Of a stretch of 11,994 bases of DNA, positions 1-5,959 are shown piece after piece (the stretch's first letter is position 1; every line of letters begins with the position of its first letter). The notes below the pieces were generated by a model that saw nothing but the letters and a program-made list of their open reading frames with translations, was not told the origin of the DNA and ran no database searches. A program made the position numbers and the translations under genes. The DNA comes from an uncultured Clostridiaceae bacterium (GTDB lineage Bacteria; Bacillota; Clostridia; Lachnospirales; Lachnospiraceae). The DNA lies in contig CAMWMT010000039.1 of the NCBI GenBank assembly GCA_947175375.1, forward strand, positions 1 through 11,994. Reading direction: 5' to 3'.

Positions 1-1099
1 CGATCCGGTTGATAACAATCTGTGCATTCTTCACGTCCGTTCCTGTCAGCATAACAATATAGGACCCGGCCTCCAGCCTTGCAACCGGATCCCCAGCTCT
101 GAGCTGTTCCAGAAGAACGCGTTCCAGCCTGCGCATATCCGCGCCCGGAACAGCCTTATCCCCGAGGCTGATAATCGCAAGGGTCGACTTCTGTCCGGAG
201 CGTACCAGATGACGTCTTTCCAAAGCAACAATATTCTGGAAAATATCAAAGGTACAGAAAAACGCACTCTGATTCGAATCTCCTTCACAGATCGCCCTAA
301 AAACATCCGATATCCCAATATTCTTTTTTCTCAGTCCGGACGCCAGTGTATACAGCTGCTCCACACGACTGCCCGGGGATATGCGGAACTCTTCAAATAT
401 CTTTGCCAGGAAAGCTTCATTTATTTTCATTGACTCTTCCGGCTGTACAATAGCGATCAGAGCCTGCATCTGATAGATCGTAAACTCTTCTGCGGAAAAA
501 TCAATCCGGTAAGCCTGTTCACAGACACCCAGAATCCCCATCCAGTCTTCCTTTTTGTACAATAGTGGCAGAACCGTTTTGCATGCATCCAGATAAGATG
601 CCCGGTAATACTGTCTTAACGTGATCACCCAGTCACTGTCGTTAGCAGGGAGAAGATCCCCTTTATACAGAGCAATCGCCTGAAGAAGCAGTTCCAGATG
701 CTCCTCTTTGGACTTTTTCCTGGCTTCCAGACAGGCGGCTTCAAACTGTTCTGTATCCAGTTCCAGACAAATATCCGGATTCCAGCCATAGCATCCGGGA
801 AATGTCTGCAGCAGATCGTCATATTCCGGATAGATATTCTTCAGAAGATTCCGAACTTTAAACAGCATATTCCGCAGCGCATTGGCAGGCGCCTGACTGC
901 GCTCCGTCCAAAACGCTTCGATCAGTTCCTCAGAGGAAATGCTCCGATCATGGTTCACCACCAGATACTGCAGGAAAGACAAGGCTTTTCTGCCCGCCTT
1001 CAAAGCTGTTCCACGGTCCCCGGCTCTTCTGCCTTCCATATTTTCACACGAAAAAGAGCCAAGCAGCTCAAAATGCAAGATCTTCTTGTCTTCCTTCAT
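1..1099 (-). CDS. SARP/BTAD-type transcriptional regulator with degenerate GGDEF-like C-terminus (partial, 3' end outside window)
   Basis: An open frame runs 366 codons from the ATG at 1099 to the window edge without a stop. An in-frame TAA lies 21 bases upstream, so this is the only sensible ATG; the ribosome site (GACGAAAG) is weak. Residues about 33-90 look like an OmpR-type winged helix (LKAGRKALSFLQYLVVN, then an EELIEAFW helix and the ANALRNMLFKVRNLL recognition region). Residues about 105-250 have the alpha-helical layout of the bacterial transcriptional activation domain (BTAD). From about 303 onward the pattern STLAIISLGD...VARLEAGSYIVML matches the fold of GGDEF domains, but the GGDEF signature is replaced by EAGSY, so cyclase activity is unlikely; it may be a sensory or relic domain. 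Target genes are not evident. It is divergent from the small membrane protein and lipoprotein, which makes them candidate targets (inference). Confidence 0.82.
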   Translation of the reverse strand, partial: MKEDKKILHFELLGSFSCENMEGRRAGDRGTALKAGRKALSFLQYLVVNHDRSISSEELIEAFWTERSQAPANALRNMLFKVRNLLKNIYPEYDDLLQTFPGCYGWNPDICLELDTEQFEAACLEARKKSKEEHLELLLQAIALYKGDLLPANDSDWVITLRQYYRASYLDACKTVLPLLYKKEDWMGILGVCEQAYRIDFSAEEFTIYQMQALIAIVQPEESMKINEAFLAKIFEEFRISPGSRVEQLYTLASGLRKKNIGISDVFRAICEGDSNQSAFFCTFDIFQNIVALERRHLVRSGQKSTLAIISLGDKAVPGADMRRLERVLLEQLRAGDPVARLEAGSYIVMLTGTDVKNAQIVINRI

Positions 1100-1236
1100 C
1101 TTTCGTCTGTTGCACTGTTAATTTGTCCTGTCAACTCCAGTGCGCTCCTGATATATTCTTCTTTACATTACACAGTTTTTCCAAAAATTATGACGCAAAA
1201 AAAATTTTTCACGTCAATGTGCAGGATTTTTATATA

Positions 1237-1265
1237 ATTATACATGTTTTGTATTGTTATTGCAA
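1237..1265 (-). promoter_or_regulatory. Predicted sigma-A promoter of the BTAD regulator
   Basis: On the minus strand the -35 TTGCAA (1260-1265) is followed after exactly 17 bases by a perfect -10 TATAAT (1237-1242). It points at the regulator gene, leaving a leader of about 130 nt before the ATG at 1099. Confidence 0.6.
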
Positions 1266-1287
1266 TAGACGTCAGAAGAAATTCTGC

Positions 1288-1316
1288 TTGTGTTCCGTTA
1301 AGATACCATTTATAAT
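1288..1316 (+). promoter_or_regulatory. Predicted sigma-A promoter of the small membrane protein (and possibly the lipoprotein)
   Basis: TTGTGT (1288-1293), a 17-base spacer and a perfect TATAAT (1311-1316) lie 30 bases upstream of the ATG at 1347. It is back-to-back with the regulator promoter, so one bound regulator could affect both. Confidence 0.65.
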
Positions 1317-1346
1317 AAAACCGATATTTTTCAGGGGGTATCCGAC

Positions 1347-1562
1347 ATGTATCAGAAGATCAAACGCATCCTGGCTCTACTTGCCGTTCTCATCATACTG
1401 CTGCTCTACCTTGTCACCTTCTTACTGTCTTTATCGCAAAATGAAAAGACAGGAGAACTTCTCATGGTCTCTCTCGTCGCTACGGTCGTGATCCCGGTAC
1501 TGCTCTACCTCTATCTGTGGCTGTTCCGCCTGTTCGGAAAAAAAGAAGAAAAAGAATTATAA
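1347..1562 (+). CDS. Small two-helix membrane protein, function unknown
   Basis: The frame encodes 71 residues. The ATG at 1347 has a GGGGG Shine-Dalgarno stretch about 7 bases upstream and a consensus promoter before that. The protein has a short basic start (MYQKIKR), a first hydrophobic segment at about residues 8-29, a short polar linker (SQNEKTGEL), a second hydrophobic segment at about 39-63, and a charged tail KKEEKEL. This predicts a hairpin in the membrane with both ends probably cytoplasmic. I recognise no family. The stop lies 65 bases before the lipoprotein ATG, so the two may be co-transcribed; no terminator is visible between them. Confidence 0.72.
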   Translation: MYQKIKRILALLAVLIILLLYLVTFLLSLSQNEKTGELLMVSLVATVVIPVLLYLYLWLFRLFGKKEEKEL

Positions 1563-1627
1563 AGACTGGCAAATCCTTTTTCCTCCGCATATATTACACT
1601 ATAAAATTTTGTGGAGGAAACAAGATT

Positions 1628-2620
1628 ATGAAAAAATGGATCAGCCTGCTTCTAATCGGCGCTCTTGGTCTGATGACCGGATGCGGCAGCCAGAAGCCGG
1701 CAGCAAATCTGACACCTGTCACACTCAATGAGGTGGCGCATTCTATCTTCTATGCACCCCAATATGTAGCAATCGAAAACGGATATTTTGCAGAGGAGGG
1801 CATCGACCTGACGCTGGTGACTGGCTTCGGCGCCGACAAGGTCGCTACTGCCCTGGTATCCGGAGAAGCGGATATCGGCTTCATGGGAAGCGAATCTTCC
1901 ATCTACATCTATCACCAGGACACCGAGGATCACCTCGTCAATTTCGCGCAGCTCACCCAGAGAGCAGGCAATTTCCTGGTCTCACGGGAACCTATGGATA
2001 ATTTTACATGGGAAGACATTAAGGGCTCCTATGTTCTGGGCGGCCGAAAAGGCGGCATGCCGGAGATGGTCTTTGAATTTATCCTGAAGAAAAATAATAT
2101 CGATCCGGCCGCTGACCTCTCCATTGACCAGAGCATCGATTTCGGCTCCACGGCTGCTGCTTTCACCGGCAATGATGCACAGTTCACGGTTGAGTTCGAA
2201 CCATCTGCTACTGCTCTTGAAACAGAAGGGGTAGGCCATGTTGTTGCCTCTCTTGGAGAAGCCTCCGGTTATGTCCCCTACACTGCCTACAGCGTAAAGC
2301 AGAGCTATCTGAGCGAACATCCGGAAATCCTGCAGGCATTCACGAATGCCCTTCAGAAAGGCATGGACTATGTCCAGTCCCACACACCGGAAGAGATCGC
2401 CAAAGTCATTCAGCCTCAGTTTGAAGAAACCGACCTGGAGACGATCACGAAGATCGTAACCCGCTATTATGAACAGGATACCTGGAAGGATAACCTGATT
2501 TTTGAAAAAGAAAGCTTTGATCTTCTGCAGAATATTCTGGAAGAAGCCGGAGAGCTACCTGCATGGACCCCTTATGAGGACCTGGTAAATACGGAATTTG
2601 CGGAAAACGCTGCCAAGTAA
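1628..2620 (+). CDS. NMT1/SsuA/THI5-type ABC transporter substrate-binding lipoprotein
   Basis: The protein has 330 residues from the ATG at 1628, preceded by GGAGG at 1613-1617; the longer frame that opens at 1517 has no such site and overlaps the upstream gene. A lipoprotein signal is clear: MKKW, a hydrophobic core, then LMTGC with the lipidated cysteine at residue 19. The mature part follows the periplasmic-binding-protein type II pattern of the NMT1/SsuA/THI5 group: YAPQYVAIENGYFAEEGIDL near 40-60, GADKVATALVSGEADIGFMG near 67-86, and a C-terminal helical lobe. Family members bind thiamine pyrimidine precursors, sulfonates, nitrate or similar small ligands; the ligand here cannot be assigned. 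No permease or ATPase gene is adjacent, and no TPP-type riboswitch fits in the short upstream gap, so it appears as an orphan receptor. Confidence 0.88.
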   Translation: MKKWISLLLIGALGLMTGCGSQKPAANLTPVTLNEVAHSIFYAPQYVAIENGYFAEEGIDLTLVTGFGADKVATALVSGEADIGFMGSESSIYIYHQDTEDHLVNFAQLTQRAGNFLVSREPMDNFTWEDIKGSYVLGGRKGGMPEMVFEFILKKNNIDPAADLSIDQSIDFGSTAAAFTGNDAQFTVEFEPSATALETEGVGHVVASLGEASGYVPYTAYSVKQSYLSEHPEILQAFTNALQKGMDYVQSHTPEEIAKVIQPQFEETDLETITKIVTRYYEQDTWKDNLIFEKESFDLLQNILEEAGELPAWTPYEDLVNTEFAENAAK

Positions 2621-2654
2621 ACTTTTACAGATAAAAGAGTTTGCAAAAAATGCA

Positions 2655-2808
2655 GCCCCGGCTGTATGATAAGCAGCGCTGTGTGGATTGGAGCGGACAG
2701 TGAGTCGGTTTTGTCCGTCGCAAGCGGACGCCTGAGTCCGATTGAGACGGGCAAAGCCGATTTACTGTCCGATACACTCCATACGAGCGCTTATCATACA
2801 GCAGGGGC
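2655..2808 (+). ncRNA. 154-nt nested hairpin, candidate structured RNA or palindromic element
   Basis: Two stacked helices are visible. The outer helix is GCCCC (2655-2659) with GGGGC (2804-2808), a G/A mismatch, then a perfect 14-bp stem (2661-2674 with 2789-2802). After an internal loop (about 2675-2693 and 2772-2788), 2694-2719 pairs with 2746-2771 as 26 uninterrupted pairs. Then come G/A, 3 pairs, G/A and the 5-bp stem CGGAC/GTCCG closing a 6-nt loop (2730-2735). Four of the 26 pairs (2702/2763, 2704/2761, 2709/2756, 2714/2751) are G-T in the plus strand; in the minus transcript they would be A-C mismatches, so plus-strand RNA is favoured. It lies between the convergent lipoprotein and kinase genes. 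No clear own promoter and no downstream T tract are seen, so it may be the 3' UTR of the lipoprotein mRNA or a MITE-like element. Confidence 0.6.
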
Positions 2809-2892
2809 GCCTTTCCCGACACCCCCCCCTATATCCATTCCACTTTTTGATCAGTAGAACCAGGTGTTAAGATATTAAATCATGCACATCCA

Positions 2893-4497
2893 TTACCAGT
2901 CTATACAGTCAACCGCTGCTTTTTCCGCTTCCAGACCTGCTACATAATGTCTGGTAAAGGTCTCAAATCCTGCCACATCTTCCGGATCCGGAGAGAGCGT
3001 CTCACCCGTGAGCGAGGTAAAGATACGCTGATCCAGATAGTCTTCCAGCTTTCCATCCTTCTTACCGTCTACCATATAAGCCGCCAGAAGCGCGATACCC
3101 CATGCGCCACCTTCGGATGCCGTTTCCAGAACCGCTACCGGTGTATTTACGGCTGCTGCCAGGTATTTCTGCATAACCTTCGGTGTCTTGAACAGACCGC
3201 CATGTCCCATGATCCGGTCCAGGGCAACACCCTCGTCCTTCAGCAGAATATCCATACCGAGTTTCACTGCACCCAGAGAAGTGTACAGGTTCGCACGCAT
3301 GAAGTTCGCCAGATTAAACCGGCTGTCCGGAGTACGGACAAACATCGGCCGTCCTTCACTGATAAATGTGATACCCTCTCCGGAATAATAACCATATGCC
3401 AGAAGGCCGCCACAGTCTAAATCCCCGGACATGGAATGGGTATAGAGCTTTCCGAACAGAGTACCCATATCCACTTCCTGGCCCATAAGCTTACTGAATT
3501 CCTGGAACAGACCTACCCATGCATTCAGGTCAGAAGTACCATTGTTGGCATGTGCCATGGCGCACGGGAAACCGGACGGAGTCGTTACCATGTCAATCTC
3601 ACGATAAACTTTGGAAAGCTGCTTTTCCAGTACAATCATAGCAAAGGTACTGGTTCCTGCGGACAGGTTACCAGTTCTCGGAGCCACGGAGTTGGTGGCA
3701 GTCATACCGGTGCCTGCATCACCCTCTGGTGGACACATCGGGATTCCGGCCTTTAAGTTTCCACTTTCATCAAGCAGAGCCGCACCTTCTGCGGTCAGGC
3801 ATCCTGCGTCTTCTCCCGCGACCAGAACTTTCGGGAAAATTTCACGAAGCTTCAGGGAACAATCATGTTCTGCAAGCAGTGCGTCAAATTTCTGTACCAT
3901 GGATTCATTATAATCAAGTGCATCGGAATCGATCGGGAACATGCCCGCTGCGTCGCCGATACCGATGACCTTCTGCCCGGTAAGTTTATAATGCATATAT
4001 GCAGCCAGAGTAAAGACAGAATCTATATTTTTTACATGCTCTTCCTTATCCAGTATCCGCTGATACAGATGAGCTGCAGACCAGCGCAGAGGCATGTTAA
4101 ACTGCAGAAGTTCCGTAAGTTCATCTGCCGCTGCGGTCGTATTGGTATTACGCCAGGTCTGGAAACGGGCAATCTGCCTGTCATCCTTATCCAGTGCAAT
4201 ATAACCATGCATCATGGCACTGATCCCGATAGCCCCGATAACCGTGAGCGTGATCCCATATTTCTCCTCTACTTCTTTACGAAGGCTTGTATAGCAGGAA
4301 CGAAGGCCTGCATCTACATCCTCCAGATCATAGGTCCAGACGCCGTCTACCAGCTTGTTCTCCCACTCATGGCCGCCGGTCGCCAGCACGTTTCCATCGT
4401 AATCAATCAATACGCCTTTGATCCTGGTGGAACCGAATTCAATACCCAGGGCTGTTTTGCCCTGCTCAATCAACATTTTTGCATTTTCTGTACTCAT
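2893..4497 (-). CDS. FGGY-family carbohydrate kinase (pentulokinase-like)
   Basis: The protein has 534 residues; AGGAG (4506-4510) lies 8 bases before the ATG. It phosphorylates a sugar with ATP in the cytoplasm. Visible motifs are the first phosphate loop GIEFGSTRIKGVL (18-30), the substrate-side GISAMMHGYIALD (91-103), GDAGTGMTATNS (259-270) with Asp260 as the likely catalytic base, SAGTS (279-283), GHGGLFKTP (431-439) and the adenosine-site SEGGAWGIALLAAY (461-474). Length and all ATP-site motifs fit an intact member of the hexokinase/actin-fold FGGY family. The substrate is uncertain; xylulose- or ribulose-type pentuloses are the first candidates. No isomerase, epimerase or sugar transporter lies beside it. 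It is convergent with the lipoprotein and divergent from the FabK-like gene. Confidence 0.9.
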   Translation of the reverse strand: MSTENAKMLIEQGKTALGIEFGSTRIKGVLIDYDGNVLATGGHEWENKLVDGVWTYDLEDVDAGLRSCYTSLRKEVEEKYGITLTVIGAIGISAMMHGYIALDKDDRQIARFQTWRNTNTTAAADELTELLQFNMPLRWSAAHLYQRILDKEEHVKNIDSVFTLAAYMHYKLTGQKVIGIGDAAGMFPIDSDALDYNESMVQKFDALLAEHDCSLKLREIFPKVLVAGEDAGCLTAEGAALLDESGNLKAGIPMCPPEGDAGTGMTATNSVAPRTGNLSAGTSTFAMIVLEKQLSKVYREIDMVTTPSGFPCAMAHANNGTSDLNAWVGLFQEFSKLMGQEVDMGTLFGKLYTHSMSGDLDCGGLLAYGYYSGEGITFISEGRPMFVRTPDSRFNLANFMRANLYTSLGAVKLGMDILLKDEGVALDRIMGHGGLFKTPKVMQKYLAAAVNTPVAVLETASEGGAWGIALLAAYMVDGKKDGKLEDYLDQRIFTSLTGETLSPDPEDVAGFETFTRHYVAGLEAEKAAVDCIDW

Positions 4498-4544
4498 ATT
4501 ATTTACTCCTGTTCTATCATAAAATGATATACTAACCCATATTT

Positions 4545-4573
4545 AGGATATCTGTTTTTTCTTCATCTGTCCA
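4545..4573 (-). promoter_or_regulatory. Candidate promoter of the FGGY kinase
   Basis: On the minus strand TGGACA (4568-4573), a 17-base spacer and TATCCT (4545-4550) precede the kinase ATG by about 48 bases. Agreement with consensus is 5/6 and 4/6, so this is a reasonable but not certain call. A perfect inverted repeat, TATCAT-AAA-ATGATA (4515-4529), sits in the predicted leader. Confidence 0.4.
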
Positions 4574-4675
4574 GACCCAAACATGTACAATATTTCATTC
4601 CTCGAATTGTGCAAATTCCACAATAGTTATTTCATTTTATAAAAATGCGTCATGTGGTTTTTAATACCATTTCTC

Positions 4676-4704
4676 TTGACATTCATATATGCATGCTTTA
4701 TAAT
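4676..4704 (+). promoter_or_regulatory. Consensus sigma-A promoter of the FabK-like gene
   Basis: TTGACA (4676-4681), exactly 17 bases, then TATAAT (4699-4704): both hexamers match consensus perfectly. Transcription should start near 4711, giving a leader of about 44 nt before the ATG at 4755. A promoter this strong usually needs a repressor, which fits the palindrome directly downstream. Confidence 0.85.
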
Positions 4705-4707
4705 TAT

Positions 4708-4720
4708 TTTGATAATCAAA
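4708..4720 (+). promoter_or_regulatory. FabT-like operator palindrome over the transcription start
   Basis: TTTGATAATCAAA is a perfect 6-1-6 palindrome that begins four bases after the -10 box. It matches the TTTGA-N3-TCAAA type of site known for FabT, the MarR-family repressor of fatty acid synthesis genes in Firmicutes. Placement over the start site suggests repression. No MarR gene is present in the window, so the binding protein is inferred. Confidence 0.55.
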
Positions 4721-4754
4721 CTAAATACAGAGATTCTTCCAGAAAGGTACAAAG

Positions 4755-5840
4755 ATGAACAGACAAAGATTATATATTGGAAATAAAACGGCAAAGCTTC
4801 CACTGATCCAGGGCGGCATGGGGGTCGGCGTCAGCCTCTCCGGGCTGGCCGGAGCCGTCGCCAGAGAGGGCGGCATTGGCATCATCTCCACCGCGCAGAT
4901 CGGTTTTCGGGAACCGGACTTTTCAACGGATTCCAAAAAGGCAAACCTGCGCGCCATGGTCACCGAACTTCAAAAGGCCAGAGCGCTTGCCACAGGACCG
5001 GATGGCACTTGTGAAGGGCTTCTTGGCTACAACATCATGGTCGCCACCAGAGATTATAGTGACTATGCACGCACCGCCGCAAAAGCCGGAGCAGATGTTA
5101 TCATCTCCGGGGCCGGACTCCCGGTGGATCTGCCTGCATATGTAGAAGGAACTGATACAAAGATCGCTCCCATCGTATCCTCAGAAAAAGCTACCCGCAT
5201 CATTCTGAAAATGTGGGACCGGCGATACCATCGCACTGCTGATTTTCTCGTGATCGAAGGTGCTCATGCCGGCGGGCATCTGGGATTTTCCCGCGAGGAT
5301 CTTACCCATCTATATGAAGACAACTTTGATTCTGATTATGATAACGAAATCCGGAAGATCATCGCCTGTGCAAAGAACTATGAAGAAAAATACGGAGTCT
5401 CCATTCCGGTCATCGTCGCCGGCGGTATCCTGAATGCGTCCCAGGTTCAGCATATGTTGTCTCTGGGAGCGGACGGAGTCCAGGTGGCGACACCTTTTGT
5501 CACGACAGAAGAATGCGACGCCGCGCGTGCTTTTAAACAGGCATATGTCGACGCCCGGGCAGAGGATATCGAGATCGTCACAAGTCCTGTGGGCATGCCT
5601 GCCCGCGCCATCCGCAATCCATTCCTGGATCAGATGAAAAAAGGCAGCGAAAACATCACCAGATGTTATCGCTGTCTTGAGAAATGCAGTCCGAAGACTG
5701 CCCCTTACTGTATCACCCAGGCACTGATCCGCGCCGTGGAAGGCGACGTGGAAAACGGACTGATATTCTGCGGGGACAATGTCCAATATCTGACCGAAAT
5801 CACGACAGTGAGGGAAGTGATACAGGCACTGTTTGCATAA
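4755..5840 (+). CDS. FabK/nitronate monooxygenase-like FMN oxidoreductase with C-terminal cysteine cluster
   Basis: The protein has 361 residues; AGAAAGG lies 7 bases before the ATG. The TIM-barrel flavoprotein pattern of the NMO/FabK (COG2070) family is complete: IQGGMGVGVS (18-27), EGAHAGGH (168-175, with His175 at the family's catalytic histidine), VAGGILNASQV (221-231) for FMN phosphate, LGADGVQVATPFVTTEE (237-253) and SPVGMPARAIRNPF (277-290). Family members oxidise nitronates or, as FabK, reduce enoyl-ACP with NAD(P)H. The FabT-like operator in front favours a lipid role (inference). After the barrel come cysteines 304, 307, 311 and 319 (CYRCLEKC, then C), a possible metal or Fe-S site absent from the roughly 320-residue classical FabK. 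It is monocistronic by layout. Confidence 0.85.
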   Translation: MNRQRLYIGNKTAKLPLIQGGMGVGVSLSGLAGAVAREGGIGIISTAQIGFREPDFSTDSKKANLRAMVTELQKARALATGPDGTCEGLLGYNIMVATRDYSDYARTAAKAGADVIISGAGLPVDLPAYVEGTDTKIAPIVSSEKATRIILKMWDRRYHRTADFLVIEGAHAGGHLGFSREDLTHLYEDNFDSDYDNEIRKIIACAKNYEEKYGVSIPVIVAGGILNASQVQHMLSLGADGVQVATPFVTTEECDAARAFKQAYVDARAEDIEIVTSPVGMPARAIRNPFLDQMKKGSENITRCYRCLEKCSPKTAPYCITQALIRAVEGDVENGLIFCGDNVQYLTEITTVREVIQALFA

Positions 5841-5845
5841 AACAT

Positions 5846-5884
5846 CCTTATTGAACCGCTAATTTCCATAAGGTGTACTTTTTT
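5846..5884 (+). terminator. Weak candidate terminator after the FabK-like gene
   Basis: CCTTAT (5846-5851) pairs with ATAAGG (5868-5873) across a 16-nt loop, followed by a T6 run at 5879-5884. The stem is short and A+T-rich, so the call is tentative. It lies between two convergent genes. Confidence 0.3.
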
Positions 5885-5959
5885 ATCATCAAAACTTCTA
5901 ACAGACTTTCTGTGCAGTTTTCAAATGCCAGGAATCTATCATATGTTGTATCCGAACGC

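Noticed and set aside
698..1237. 179-residue plus-strand frame
   Set aside because: It is the complement of the BTAD regulator, has no ribosome site, and its translation shows no domain pattern.
2655..2808. 6S RNA or a simple bidirectional terminator
   Set aside because: 6S RNA needs a large central bubble and a promoter, neither clear here; a terminator would not need 154 nt and no T tract follows on either strand.
3865..4527. 220-residue plus-strand frame over the kinase start
   Set aside because: Antisense to a gene with all FGGY motifs; Cys/His-rich, low-complexity translation and no ribosome site.
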